DNA of 64,000 nt from Symbiodinium natans (taxonomy: Eukaryota; Sar; Dinophyceae; Suessiales; Symbiodiniaceae), in contig CAJNDS010001691.1 in NCBI GenBank assembly GCA_905221605.1, positions 1 through 64,000 on the forward strand, in the 5' to 3' direction. A model generated the notes under the pieces. The model was not told the origin of the DNA. It made no database searches and saw only the letters and a program-made list of their open reading frames with translations. A program made the position numbers and the translations under genes. Shown piece after piece: positions 42,460-54,277 of the stretch. How positions within the stretch are numbered: position 1 is the first letter of the stretch; every line of letters begins with the position of its first letter.

Positions 42460-43320
42460 ATACCCCAAACCACAAACCCCAAACCCTAAATCCTCAACCC
42501 CAAACACCAGTCCCCAAACCCCAACCCCCAAACCCAAAACCCAACCAAGCAGCCCGGGCCCCTTGCTGAGCCCTGGAGGCCTCCGCCCTCTCCGGGCGGC
42601 TTCGTGAGCTCCAACTCCAAAGGGCCCGCGGAACAAAGGCAAAGCTTCAGTGTAGGGTGTTTAGCCCAGGGTAACCCTAAACCCTAAACCTAAACCCTAA
42701 ACCCTAAACCAGAAACCCTAAACCCCGGGTAACCACCCCCAAAACCCTAACCCTGTTCGCCCTAGGCCCTCTAGTGGGGGTGCACGGGGCTACCGCTGGA
42801 GAAGGTGTCAGGGGCTGAACTGAGGAGAGTTTAGGGCTTCTGGGAAGTATTGTAATCTGCTGTGGTATATCGGCTTTCTATTTTCCGGCTAAGCCGGAAG
42901 ATCACGTTGAACGCTAAACCCCTAAATGCTATCAAACGACGCTGATTGGGCTCTCATTGGGCTGATTGGGCTTGGCCTGTTTAGGGTTTGGGGTTTAGGG
43001 ATGCTTGTGGGTGTTTAGGGTTTAGGGTTTAGGGTTTAGGGTTTAGGGACCCTCAACCCTAAACCCCAAACCGTGTTTAGAGGCTACGACACGGCTTTTT
43101 CTGCAGCCGCAGATCTTCTCCGGCAACCTTCTTGTGAAACGCTGGAAGCGAACGAGCGAACTGGCTTCAGCGAGCTATCTGGGAGCCTGGTATCTTCTGA
43201 GTGTCTGGGTCTAGGGTTCAGGGTTCAGGGTTTAGGGTTTCGGGCTTAGGGTTTAGGGTACCGTAAACTATTAGCGGCCGTGCGCGCAGAAGGCATAAAA
43301 CCTAGCTCAACAACAGCCAA
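42460..43320. other. Degenerate telomeric DNA with one exon-like segment
   Basis: A minus segment at about 42645-42560 (ALWSWSSRSRPERAEASRAQ) is open and protein-like but lacks clear boundaries. The rest is decayed CCCTAAA/TTTAGGG and single-copy DNA with nothing recognised. Confidence 0.35.
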
Positions 43321-43339
43321 TACCGGCTCCGCCTAGGTC

Positions 43340-43894
43340 TCATCCGTACTTGATAGCCTTCATTGGCACCTCTCCGAGGTCCATCGGAGGCAGGGGAGCG
43401 GCGTCACCAAAGTAGATCCCCAAGTCCTGCCGCATTTTGGAGCGTACGATATGATGGGAATTTCGGGTCGGGGGTTTATGCAGGGTTGCACTCACTGTTA
43501 ACATTTTACTGGACTGACATTGCACACACATTAAGTATAACTAATATATATATATATATACGTAGACATATGTCGCGCCATGATTTCATCATACCCTCCA
43601 ACTTTTATATAAGGTGGGGCACAATAAAAAACGTCGGGCACCTGTTTAGCCAAGGACCCAGGTCTCCGGGATGCTTTCAACATGACATGAAACAGACATG
43701 CAATTCCTGTCATGTTGGTGAGTAGGAATTAGGGTATAGTGTATATGGTAAGTACAGGGTATAGGGTATAGGGTTTAGGAATTTAGGGTTTAGGGTTCAC
43801 GGTTTGGGTATTCTAGTCGACTGTCCAGCTTGCCCTCCCCAGCAATCCTCATGCCGGATGCGCGAATGTTTCGACGGCTTCCAAGGCAAAGACC
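43340..43894 (-). CDS. 3' end of an unrecognised gene (two exons)
   Basis: A candidate exon at 43894-43812 encodes RRNIRASGMRIAGEGKLDSR. The terminal exon runs from 43426, or slightly upstream, to TGA at 43340 and encodes DLGIYFGDAAPLPPMDLGE then VPMKAIKYG. Composition is clearly protein-like. The intervening DNA holds a (TA)n microsatellite and a short telomeric stretch. No family is recognised. A further segment upstream at about 44205-44130 (ARLEHGTLWAAAWLSETEE) may belong to the same gene. Confidence 0.45.
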
Positions 43895-44968
43895 TGAGGA
43901 AACACGGCGCCCCGCGACATCGCTTCTCTCTCCCTCCTGGGTTTAGGGTTTAGGGTTTAGATGTTGTGGTTCAGGTGTCTATAGGGTAGTGCAACTTCTG
44001 GGGAAAAGATGAAGCCTAAAACTATCCGGAACTTGGAACCCTAGCACAAAAAAAAGAAAGCTGTTTCTGAGGAATTATTTTACCAAGACTTAACACAAAT
44101 TCCTAAGTATCCCAAAGAAAACGGATCCTAGCGGCTTTATGGCTCCTGATGCTTCCTCAGTTTCACTCAGCCAGGCGGCGGCCCAGAGGGTACCATGTTC
44201 AAGCCTGGCGCAAATTGGGGGGGGGGGGGTGCCATGGAGTGAGGGTCCCCTGAGGGGGGGTTTAGGGTTTAGGGTTTATAGGTTTAGGGTTTAGGGTTTG
44301 GGGTATGCGGGGCTGGCTTTCTGACGGTTTTAATTGCGCTGGCTTTCTCAACTGTCAACGGATCTGCGGGCTCACCATGGCACACCCAAAGCGCTGCCAC
44401 AAGGTTCAGAGCACGGCGGAGAGAAATCTTCACAATCCAAGTCGGGGTTAAAACGGTTCAGGCTGCAAGGATTTGTTAAGGGGTGCTGGACTGAGGGTTT
44501 TGGATCCTTACGCGGCCTACTCTAGATCCGAAGCTTTGGAGGTTGTGTTCGGGTGCTGTTGTAGGGTTTAGAGGTAAGGTGGGGTCTACACAGCCTCAAG
44601 TTTCCCGAGCCTTCGGACGGTTTAACAAGCCCAGGAATCGCACGGCTTTGGGTTCTGAACAGGAGCCCCGCGCCGCTCCGAACACTTGCAGGCTCGACCG
44701 TAAAGCCGAAACCTTTGGAAACCTGAAAACGAACCAGACCTGCCCTAAACCTAAAGCCGCAGCCCTACCTTGAAAGCAAGTAGACGAAAATTGTGGACTA
44801 CAGCTGCCTATTTTGGGGGTACGGTAGCTTCAGGCGTTGAAGGTATGCCGCAAACCCTAAACCCCTGCATCACCAACGAAGTGTAGACTCCCGAGGTGCA
44901 TGTTGCGTGGTTATGGGTTTAGGGTTTAGGGCTTAGGTCTTAGGGTTTAGGATTTAGGGTTTAATGTG

Positions 44969-45054
44969 CTTAGTTGCTGGAGTTCATAGGCCCCCAAAAA
45001 GTGTACACTTTCAGTTCTACAGGGGATTATGGTATCCCAAAAAGCGTAAAGGAG
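44969..45054. mobile_element. MITE family B (uninterrupted copy)
   Basis: TTAGTTGCTGGAGTTCATAG, GTGTACACTTTCAGTTCTAC, GGGGATTATGGTATCC and AAAGCGTAAAGGAG. It serves as the reference for the interrupted copy at 5255. Confidence 0.6.
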
Positions 45055-45128
45055 ACCTTTGGTTCGAATAAACGTGCCTCTCCGTGCGCAGATAGGCGCC
45101 ACTCCTGCATACTGCGGGTTCTAGATAT

Positions 45129-45230
45129 GGGGGTTTACGAAAATAGGGGACCCCAATGGAAATTCCCAAATAGTAGGAGCCCCTGATAATAAGGACCCCA
45201 ACAAGGTGCCCCCTAATTTCGGAAACCCCC
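45129..45230. mobile_element. Small element, family D
   Basis: The inverted ends GGGGGTTTACGAAAATAGGG and CCCTAATTTCGGAAACCCCC are clear here. Confidence 0.7.
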
Positions 45231-45234
45231 CCCA

Positions 45235-46960
45235 TATTATGGGGTTTGGAGGCTTTAGAGGGGCATTGAGATTCTGGGGCCTTGCGCAGATTGAGGCAGG
45301 CTGTGAGCCTGTGGGTGAATGAACCACTAGCCACCGAGGAAACGGGCGACCTTGGGCGAGTTTTCGCGGCCCCCGCGACCCCAAGTCACAAGCGAATCCG
45401 TAGCTCGACCGACATTTAAAGAGAGGCTCAGGGCTTAGGATATATTAGGGTGCATGCAGGGCGCACGGCACTGGGGGTGCAAGGTGCTGGGGGGGTTTAT
45501 AGTTTAGGGGACCAGGTTGCAGATTTCAAGGCCTACGCAGGTCACCGAAACCCTAGCCACCTAAAAACAGCTCTAAACCATGAAGCGCACTGGGGAAGGC
45601 CCAGCCTGTAGCTCGATGGGAGAGCCCCGGCACGAGGACGATGTCATGCCTCGTTCATATGGTGAGTTCTTTAAATTAGGGTCACTTGGTGGGTACCCTA
45701 AATAAGAGTGGCCGCCTTAAGGACCCTAAAAGGGACCATAATGTAGAGAATGCACCATATGTCCGTGGCCGTCGAGGCCTGTGCTTGGATGAGCCCAAAG
45801 CATGGGCCCCCATGAGGACACTGCACCAACCCTTTTGGCCCGTGGTCTGCAGTCTTGAGGCCTGGGTCCTACGACAAGAGGCATGAGATACCCGAACACA
45901 AATCGCATTAACCATAACAGATACTCTTATACCTTGCGCCTTCTACAGCAGAGTCTACCGAAGCAAGCATACCTGAACTTAGCACTTCTATCCATAAGGA
46001 AACGCACCCATGCTGACAAATGAGGTCGTCTTGCGTGACTTTCGGGGGTCAGGGCTTTTGGGTTTGTTCTGGCCCCCCCCCCCCCCCCCCTCCCCCCGCC
46101 CACGCCTCCCCCCCCCCCCCCCCCCGCCCCACACACACACACACACACATGTACACACGTTTTAGGTGTCTGGATACAAATTTAACCTTTAACTCCGACT
46201 ATGACAAGCTCGTGCTGAATCACCGAAATAACAAAAGCCAAGTCCCCTAAGTCCTGAACCCTAAACAACTTCAACACGTCCACCCTGACCCACTCCGCAA
46301 ACAAAAATCGCCAACAACAACCATGGCACCTCATAGTTAGATTTTTACATCGTCATTAGATTTTACATCATCAGAATCAAAAAACCCAACTGCCTGCCTA
46401 GACACGCAAAGGCCTGAGCTGAGACCAAAAAGCCCAGAGTCTTAGGAGTCTTACACACGTCCGAAACGCAGCAATTCCATGACAGGCCCAAACCCTTTAG
46501 ATACAGAATCCACAGGTAACCCGTCTGAACCTCCAACTCCACCCACAAAAAGCCCTCAACCCAGCCCAAACCCCAAACCCTAAGCCCTAAGACCCTAAAC
46601 CCTAAGACCCTAAGACCCTGAGACCCTAAGATCCTAAACCTAAGCCCCTGAACCCACCCTACATGACTTGGCCCGCAGCTCTCCCGAAAGGAGGCCGCAC
46701 TCGTGGAGGCTACGGGCGTCCTCGACCGGACCGGCCGGCTGATGGGGGGTGAGGGGTTTAGGGTTTAGGGTTTTAGGGTTTAGGGTTTAGGGCTTGGGGT
46801 TTAGGGTTTATGACTTATATGGGGTTTGGGGCTTAGGGTTTCTAGGGACCCACTCCAAGGAAGCCAAAAGGGGCGACTTTGCCCCTCTCAGTCCTGGAGG
46901 CAGCAGGACCGCCAAAACAGCCGCTGATCCTTCAGAGCGATCAAGCTGCGCATTTGAGGG
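45235..46960. other. Mostly non-coding; C-rich and (AC)n tract
   Basis: 46070-46150 is poly-C with interruptions followed by (CA)n. Short candidate frames exist on both strands (for example plus 46680-46745) but none is convincing. 46570-46630 is a CCCTAAGA variant repeat. Confidence 0.45.
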
Positions 46961-47125
46961 AACTTGGGGAACTTGGGGAATTTAGGGAATTTGGGGAATT
47001 TAGGGAGCTTGGGAAACTTAGGGAATTTAGGGAACTCGGGGAATTTAGGGAGCTTGGGGAATTCGGGGAATTTAGGGAACTTGGGGAATTTAGGGAGCTT
47101 GGGGAATTTGGGGTTTTGGGGTTGC
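46955..47125 (+). repeat. 9-bp repeat GGGAATTTA / GGGAACTTG
   Basis: About 17 degenerate 9-bp units. In-phase translations give GNLGNLGNL or REFGELREL, so the open frames are a consequence of the repeat period. Confidence 0.85.
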
Positions 47126-47530
47126 TGGGTTTTTCAAGGTTTGAGGGGTCTGCGGTGCGGCGCCCCCGAGCCCTCAACCCCAAACGCCGCAAGCTGCTTC
47201 GCTGTTGGTCCTGCACTAGTCTTCGGCGCTTATAAGTTCCGAGGTCTACCCGACGCTCTTTTCTGCGCAGCCCGAGCGGAAAATCTGGAGACGGACCCGA
47301 TTTCGGGGCGTCTGGAGTTTAGCGTTGTCGGCAATCTAGTTTTATGCAACTTGGGCTAGCCGACTATCATTCTCATGCCTTGGACATGCCCACCACAAGC
47401 CAGCCCTTAAAAGCACTTCTGCTCAGAAGGTCAAACTCAAACACGCAAGCCCAAGACATCTAGAAAAGCCTGGAAGCCACCGAGTCTGTCAGGGGCTGGC
47501 ATCTGAACGCAAATCCAAACCACGAGAGTC

Positions 47531-47589
47531 CTAAACCCTAAACCCTAAACCCTAAACCCTAAACCCTAAACCCTAAACCCTAAACCCTG
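47531..47589 (-). repeat. CCCTAAA tract
   Basis: Eight units. Surrounding DNA to 48140 contains exon-like frames on both strands (minus 47960-47830, LQHIWVAMHLAMEVPGTR; minus 48105-48020, LAELPSLLARWAEALSFF) that could not be resolved. Confidence 0.85.
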
Positions 47590-48141
47590 AAACTTTTAAC
47601 CCAGACATCCCACGGCTCCGACTCAGAGGCGAGATTGAACCTGCTTCAGGTTGCTTTGGTTTGTTTCTTCTCCGGAGGTTTGATCGTTCGGGATAGCTTG
47701 CAAGAGGTAGGGGTTTCAAAGTCTAGCATTTTGGCGCGTGCCGTCAACAAGAGATAAACGAATTCACCCGATGCTGGCGTTTGGACATCTGGACTACATC
47801 TGGACTACAGCAAAAGAGGTAGCAGCAGACTGTGGGGCCAGGCGCAGTGTGTAGGGCCCGAGTCACAGCGACAGGCGCTCATTAGCAGGGCTTCAGTGCG
47901 AGTGCCAGGCACCTCCATCGCGAGGTGCATGGCGACCCAGATGTGCTGCAACCGAGTGGAGATGAGTACCCTAAACCCTAAACCCTAAGCCCTAAATCCT
48001 AGACCCTAAACCCTGAAGAAACTCAAGGCCTCGGCCCAGCGAGCCAACAGCGAAGGAAGCTCAGCCAGTGAGGCCACGGCGGCATGGGGCGCGGAGGGCG
48101 CGGAGGGCGCGGCAGCAGTTGCCTTTTGCTCAGGGCCGTTG

Positions 48142-48252
48142 CTACCATTTGCTTAAGAACCCCCCCCCCCAACAAAAAAACACAATGATCCCTATATTGC
48201 CCTTATAAGGAAGAACATTTTGTTTTTTTGGGGGTTCTTAAGCAATGAGTAG
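48142..48252. mobile_element. Hairpin element, family C (well preserved)
   Basis: CTACCATTTGCTTAAGAACC / GGTTCTTAAGCAATGAGTAG, with the core TGATCCCTATATTGCCCTTA. Confidence 0.75.
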
Positions 48253-49135
48253 GTTGTGCTTTTGCTTCAGGATGCTTCCGGGCTCAGCAGTCTGACGTTT
48301 CAAGTTATGCAAGCCTTGTGGGATCTTTCTTGGGTTGGGGCTTACAGAACGTAGGTTTTGTGAGCTCAATCGACTTGTGTGTGAGCTCCATAAGAACCCT
48401 TCCAGGGGGTTGAAGGGAGCGTGTGCCTGAGCCCTCTTACCCAAAGTCCTATAACCCCTGTTTAGGCTTCAGGGGTCCTGAAGGCCTATTGGAACATGAA
48501 GGCCTATTGGAACACATCCCCAAAGACAACAACGCCCTTCAACATCAAGAGCCTGCCTTCAAACCAAGAGATACCAAGAAACACGATATCGTATCCACTC
48601 AAGAAAAGCGAAACCTCCCCAGACCCCGTAACTTCGCCATATACCCCACAAACCTAACACTCTGAGATCCCAAGAACGAACCCCAAATTTCAAACCCCTT
48701 CAAACCCGAGGCCCTTCAAATTGAAGCCCCCCTAAACCTCTAGAAGCCTTAAACCTCTTGAGATAAGGTTTAGGGTTTAGGGTTTAGGGTTTAGGGTTTA
48801 GGGTTTAGGGTTTAGGGTTTAGGGTTTAGGGTTTAGGGTTCAGAGCTTCTTAAAGCCCTTCAGCCTGCGCAGAGAGCTGGGTCCCACCGCGGCGCAAGTG
48901 CACGGCCCTAGGTTCCCGCAAGCTTGAGGTTGGGTTTAGGGTTTAGAGTTTAGGGTTTAGGGCCGTTTAGGGTTTAGGGTTTAGGGACCGCGTGCCTCGG
49001 ACTGTCGGAACTGTTGAACAGAACCGGGTACGCAGGCCAGTCGAACGCAAGGACGTCTCTGTACGCTAGGTCCTATGGGTGTTCGAGCTCACGCCCTAAA
49101 CAATCAGAACGCTAACCTTATACTCGAATGCAAAC
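48253..49135. other. No convincing gene
   Basis: Single-copy DNA plus telomeric tracts at 48768-48841 and 48933-48985. A minus segment at about 49075-48990 (DLAYRDVLAFDWPAYP) could be a terminal exon of the HAD gene. Confidence 0.35.
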
Positions 49136-51582
49136 CAAGAAGCTTCATTCCCATCTGCCTCGCCCCCACTACGTCGTCCGCGAGCGAATCGCCGACGTGA
49201 AGAATCTGCACGCTCTCAGTTCCACGGCTGATCATAGCTCCAACTAGGCACTTAAGGGCCTGTGATCATAATGACCGCCAAAGGCAGAGGTCACACATGT
49301 ACTTCCAGTTTAGTAAGCCAGAAGAGCTTCACAGACTCTGCGTATCTCCGAAAGCAGAGAGTTCTGATGGCAAAAGTGGACAGGACTCAGTAAGTCAAGA
49401 ACCAGAAGTCCCGCTATTTGGGCAGGCTTCTCTTCTCGAAACCCTAAACCCTAAACCCTACACCCTAAACCCTAAACCCCAAACTCTAAACCCTAAACCC
49501 TAAACCCCAAACCCCAAGCCCTATAAACCCTAAACCCCGCCCACGCCTGGCAGGGCCAAAGTCCAGCAGCGTTGGCGGCTGCCAGGAAGGGTGCACCGCG
49601 GGGCTTCGCCGCCCCGGCACCGGCCGCTGAGATCTCCAGAGCTGTTTGGTTCTAAGTTTTTGGGTTCAGGGTTTAGGGTTTAGGGTTTAGGGTTTAGGGT
49701 TTAGGGCCACATGGAATTACTCTGCCCAGTTTGCCTTCTTAAGTCAGCTAGCCACCCGCTTTTTCGACCCATGCCCCAGCCTGGAAGTCCAGGAGCTGCG
49801 ACAGCCCAGGCGCCTCAGCACAGCTCCCCCTTAGCCATCCTGGGCCATCCTCATACCCCCCTTGTAGGGTTTAGGGTTTAGGGTTTAGGGTTAGGGTTTA
49901 GGGTTTAGGGTTTAGGGTTTAGGGTTTAGGGTTTAGGGTTTAGGGTTTAGGGTTTCACAGGAGTGGATATGTGGGGATGTACTTTTTCAGATTTGAGAGA
50001 TAGGGGTTGTCGACACAGGCAGGTGGAGACTTCGTGCTTACATGTGCTCACCAGCTGCAGCAGGCACCGCAAGAGTACTCTTTCCTCCTTTCCTCTGGGC
50101 CGCGCACCGTGCTTCCTGCACCCAAAACTGAGTGGTGCCATGCCCCCCTCTAGCCAAGGATATGACACTTTCTGCAACCTCAATCCTCACCCCGAAGCCC
50201 AAACCACCCCGGCTTCCGCTCACTGAGAGCGAAGCACACTTCCTATTCTTGGACTTCTAGATGGTGCATCGACCACTGTCTGACCGACTTCATGTCACAA
50301 CGCCCTTGCAACCCTTCTCCAGCAGCCCCTGCAAGTGGAGATCGGCCCATTTGGCTCTGAAATATATAGGTTCAGGTTTCGGGTTTAGGGTTTAGGGTTT
50401 AGGGGTTTGGGGTGTATCTGTAGGTTCGCCAAGCCCAACACCCTTCCAATCCTGCCGAGTCGCGTGAGCGGACAAGTCCGCATTGCCGTTTGTGACCTTT
50501 GATGCTTAAAGACTGCAGGGTTCGCGCCCAATGTGCAGGTACCGGTAGTTGTTTAACAACCTCTGTGGCTAGAACAATTATGCGATTTCACCGCGAAACA
50601 AGCTCCACGAACCCGAGACAGGAAAGTACGTCCCTGCCAGGCTTTCGTGATAGCGATCGCACGAGGCTTAAGAGTCACGGAGGTTAAGGGATCCGAGGGT
50701 GCCTTGCCCAAAGTCGCAATCGGATTAACTATTGTGCTGTCACCTGCATGGCAACAGTTGCTGTTGTCCCTGAGAGATCACACTCTTATTCTCCAAGCAT
50801 CTTCTCAGCACTATGTGGTTTCAACGCAAGTAAGGAGTGTTAGGCTGCCGTTCCCACGTGGATGGCTCGTGCTTGGGCTCGGGATCATGGGACCTTCGAG
50901 GAGTTGGTATCTTCAACCGTTTCATCGGGCGCGTCAGTATACTGACGATGGCTCTTAGTGTCCCTGGTCCTTACTAGGGAATGAGGGATTGAGGGCCCTA
51001 CCCCTCATTCCCTCATTCCCTACTAAGAACCAGCCAGAAGAGCAGCCCATTGGAGAGCTCAAACCCTCAGGGACCCTCCCCCCTAAACCCCTAACCCCTA
51101 AACCCTAAACCCTAAACCCATCTTGGCACGCCCAAGGTGCGGAGCCCAGGCAGAGGCCGCGGCGCTTCAGCTCCGTGAGCGTGGGCAAAACGTCCTGAGG
51201 CCCGTCGGTTTGGGGTTTGAGGTTTAGGGTTTAGGGTTCAGGGGTTTGGGGTGTATTAGGTTGGTCGAAAAAATGGAAGGGTCTGAGCCCCCAAGTCCAG
51301 GAACGCTTCTAAGCCTTAGGCACTTCGGGGATTTGAGGATTCTGGTCAAGGGTATGGGTCGTCATTAAGGCCTAGATCGGATCGGAGTCGGGGTTGGCAG
51401 TTTGGGTCTATAGAGGTTGGAAAAACCCTAAACCCTAAACCCCAAACCCCAAACCCCAAACCCTAAACCCTAAACCCTAAACCCTAAACGGAAGGAGGAC
51501 TCAAGATTCCGAAGCCATGGCACATCAAAGAGGTGCTGGTCCACCGCCCCACGACCGGCCAGGAAGGCGGCCATGGCGTGCC
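49136..51582 (-). CDS. HAD-superfamily hydrolase, several exons (motif I not found)
   Basis: Minus-strand exons in order: 51582-51497 (AAFLAGRGAVDQHLFDVPW), 51194-51123 (DVLPTLTELKRRGLCLGS, the motif II region), 49626-49547 (AKPRGAPFLAAANAAGL, the motif III Lys and following helix; donor GCGTGG) and 49260-49136 (ESVQILHVGDSLADDVVGAR, then QMGMKLLG). The last contains HVGDSxxDDxxGARxxGM, the acidic motif IV that binds Mg. HAD enzymes hydrolyse phosphoesters or haloacids through an Asp nucleophile in motif I. That exon should lie upstream and was not identified, so substrate and activity cannot be judged. An open minus segment inside the region (about 50210-50055, VISLARGGHGTTQFWVQEA, donor GTGAGC) may be a further exon or an unrelated one. 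The superfamily call rests on motifs II-IV in the right order. Confidence 0.6.
49864..49955 (+). repeat. TTTAGGG tract
   Basis: About 13 units, within an inferred intron of the HAD gene. Confidence 0.95.
50964..51033. mobile_element. Compact hairpin element, family F
   Basis: Almost all stem: CTGGTCCTTACTAGGGAATG pairs with CATTCCCTACTAAGAACCAG across a short loop. Confidence 0.75.
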
Positions 51583-51679
51583 TCAGCCAAAATGCGCAAG
51601 AGGTTTAGGGTTTAGGATTTAGGGTTTAGGGTTTACGGTTTAGGGTTTACGGTTTAGGGTTTAGGCAAACCCAAACCTA

Positions 51680-52250
51680 CAATTTCATGAAGCCCTGGAG
51701 GCTCGGAGGCCTTACATAAGCAAACCCCAGACAGAAACGCAATCGACGTCTTCTCCTGAAAGTGCGACGGTTGGTGCTGGATGACGTGTGACGACATTCG
51801 AAAATTTCTGTGGCTCGATTCCTCAATTTTAACTCGAACGAAGGCAAGGGCCGGCAGGAGAAGTGCCACATTTTGGACCCGGAAAATCTAGCGGAATCTA
51901 GCGAGTTTTCCTCGACAAAACGCTGCAGAAGTAGCAGCCCTATTGGTGGATGCGTCCCTTGCGACAGAAGTGCCAAGAAATCACAGGGCACCGGTTGGAG
52001 TCGCCATCCTCGGAACTCTCGTCTCGTTTGGAGCTTCGTCGCGTGCTGGAATGTCGGATATGTCAATGCTCGCAGGATTTTGCCTGTCAGGTGACTACCC
52101 CTTTTTCAGCAGTCGCCTTTGTAGTCCACGCGAACGAGACACACAGACAGGATTGGTGGAGCTCCGTAAAGATCATGCTGCGCTGCATTGATCTTCACAT
52201 GTTGTGGGCCTAGAGACGGGCAGCTTTGTCAAGTCTGCGCTTTGATCAAA
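51680..52250 (+). other. Overlapping open frames, coding uncertain
   Basis: Frames of 80-130 codons are open on both strands. The plus frame at about 51895-52191 (LVDASLATEVPRNHRAPVG, VAILGTLVSFGASSRAGMSD) is the most protein-like, but boundaries and strand are unproven. Confidence 0.25.
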
Positions 52251-52275
52251 GCCTGGCGTGGAGCACCAAGAAACT

Positions 52276-52297
52276 ACTGATGATGATGACGATGCTG

Positions 52298-52329
<32 letters not shown>

Positions 52330-52345
52330 GATGATGATGATGGTG
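52276..52345. repeat. (GAT)n trinucleotide microsatellite
   Basis: About 20 GAT/ATG units with a few substitutions; it encodes poly-Asp, poly-Met or poly-His/Ile depending on frame and strand. Confidence 0.9.
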
Positions 52346-52691
52346 ACGGTGATGGCAAGTTGGAAAGGGTTCGGCTCGACATTTTGGGCTTTGTGCCGAA
52401 ACGGCCACGCTTGAGCGTGAAAGCAAAACGCAGTGATGCAGCTGCATTTGCACAAGCGCAAACATGCATATGTTTGCCCGGCATGCAAACAACCATGAAT
52501 ACACGCACTCTTGACACACTGCTTTGTTTCCCCGCATGATGTCGTCCCCGTGCAAACCACAACGAGAATCATCGTGTTGCACGATGAGCTGCCTTTGCGG
52601 CACTTGGACGTTGTGTAATGCTAGAGCCTTGAGGGGCTACATGTAGAGGGAGGCTGGTTTGCAAGATTAGTCGGGGTGAAGATTCTGCCCT

Positions 52692-52776
52692 GAACCCTAA
52701 ACCCTAAACCCTAAACCCTAAACCCTAAACCCTAAACCCTAAACCCTAAACCCTGAACCCTGAACCCTGAACCCTG
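52692..52776 (-). repeat. CCCTAAA tract with CCCTGAA end
   Basis: About 12 units. A TTTAGGG tract of opposite orientation is at 52878-52975. Confidence 0.95.
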
Positions 52777-53067
52777 GGTTGAGTTGAGGCTTAGTGGAGG
52801 GCTCAGCTGGTTTAGGGTTCCGGGACATGGGGGACTTGGGGAGTGAAGTCGGGTTCTTAACAGGGAACGCGGGCATAGGGTTTAGGGTTTAGGGTTTAGG
52901 GGTTTAGGGTTTAGGGTTTAGGGTTTCGGGTTTAGGGTTTAGGGTTTAGGATTTAGGGTTTAGGGATTAGGGCCCTATTTATAATTCCCTCATTCCCTAC
53001 TAAGAGCCAAGGGGGGTCTAGAGTCTAAAGTCTATGAGTTCAAGGGTCCGAGGATCGCAGGGTTTTT

Positions 53068-53150
53068 TTATCCAATCCAGGCAAGCCGCTCCGCAATCTC
53101 TTTTGGGTCTACCTCGCGGGGCATGAGGCTGCACCAGGCACCCAGGACAC
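53068..53150 (-). CDS. Candidate exon
   Basis: The minus frame encodes VLGAWCSLMPREVDPKEIAE then RLAWIG, followed directly by TAA or a GA-type donor (GATAAA). Protein-like and bounded by telomeric DNA. It could be the N-terminal region of the HAD gene or another gene. Confidence 0.35.
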
Positions 53151-53589
53151 ATTCAACCAAACCCTAAACCCTAAACCCTAAACCCAAAACCCTAAACCCT
53201 AAACCCTAAACCCTAAACCCCAGACTCTAACTTGGTCCGCACCGGGTATAGTACTCCAAATAGAAAAAGGACAGCACACGACTGTCAATGCCTGAAGAAC
53301 GCCTAGTGCAATTCGGGTTTGGGGTCAGAAGCCCAGCTACTGCTCCAAAGTTTCTTCAACTTCTCCAACTTGCCATTTTTTTGGCTGATCTCTCACTCTT
53401 TCATCGATCAGTGTTGCAGAAGTTCTTTCAAATATCTGGTGTTCCAAGACCTCTTCATGCCCTCTCCTCGCAAGACACGGAAAACCCTAAACCCTAAACC
53501 CCGAAACCCTAAACCCTATAAATCCCCAACTAAACACCCTAAACCCTAAACCCTAAACCCCTAACCCCCAAACCCGATGAAATCCCCAA

Positions 53590-53935
53590 CTCTTCACTTC
53601 AGGGCTGGCTCTGGCCTCGGCCTCGCCAAAGCGCTCGACGAGGCGCTCCAGCGCCAACTGCCGCAGCTGGGAGAAGTCGTGGCGGAGGCGGGGGTGCCTC
53701 CGGGACAACTTGAGCCAGGCGCCTCTTGAGGGTTTAGGGTTTCGGGTGAGCCCTAAACCCTAAACCCTAAACCCTAAACAGTGGCGCTTTCGGAGCCTCA
53801 AGAAGGCCCTGAGGGTTTAGGGGCTGCTTCCCGGGCTGCTTAGGGTTTAGGGCTCGCGCAGCGCCGAGGCACAAGCTCATGAAGCGCTTCCTCATCTGCA
53901 AGAGGTACTTAAGCAGTCTCTGCAACAGAATCCGT
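53590..53935 (-). CDS. Unrecognised exons, Leu/Arg-rich helical
   Basis: A segment at 53935-53858 encodes LQRLLKYLLQMRKRFMSLCL. After a short CCCTAAA stretch (53752-53780), the segment 53740-53590 encodes WLKLSRRHPRLRHDFSQLRQ then LALERLVERFGEAEARASPE. Of the three minus frames only this one is free of low complexity. It may encode the helical cap of the downstream HAD enzyme, but that is a guess. Confidence 0.45.
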
Positions 53936-54277
53936 CGGTTGATATACTCTGGAGGAATTGTAGTACCTATGTGACCAGTAGGACTCTAAACGGCAAACCT
54001 TGATAAGACTTAGTTTTAGATGTTGGAAGCTGAGGCTTCCCAACTCTCGCCCCAGCCTCGTCAGTCCTGCCCTAGCGAAGCCCGAAAGCCGCCCTCCACC
54101 CCGGGCTGAAAACCCCAAAATTCCCCCCCCACTTTCCCCCCCCAAGACCGCCAGGGTTGTTGGGCTTTGTGGGCCTTCAACCCTCAAACCCCACAGTTTT
54201 AGGGCCTGTGGGTCTGCAAAAGCCTGTCCTTCGGGAATTGCCGGGCCGTGAGTCTGAGGCCAAGACTCGCCAGCCAC
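53909..54277 (-). CDS. Hypothetical open frame of 122 codons
   Basis: Gly/Leu/Arg-rich minus frame (GPAIPEGQAFADPQALKLW, FARAGLTRLGRELGSLSFQ). Its end overlaps the better exon at 53935-53858 in another frame, so at most part of it is coding. Confidence 0.25.
   Translation of the reverse strand: MAGESWPQTHGPAIPEGQAFADPQALKLWGLRVEGPQSPTTLAVLGGESGGGILGFSARGGGRLSGFARAGLTRLGRELGSLSFQHLKLSLIKVCRLESYWSHRYYNSSRVYQPTDSVAETA

Noticed and set aside
46879-47359. ORFs with GNLGNLG or GEFRELGEF repeats
   Set aside because: Produced by a 9-bp DNA repeat; opposite and overlapping frames are equally open.
51497-51600. Frame reading RILAEARHGRLPGRSWG
   Set aside because: A different frame of the same exon (AAFLAGRGAVDQHLFDVPW) continues further and fits the neighbouring HAD exons better.
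52246-52603. Poly-Asp, poly-Met and poly-His ORFs
   Set aside because: Frames of a (GAT)n microsatellite without supporting flanks.
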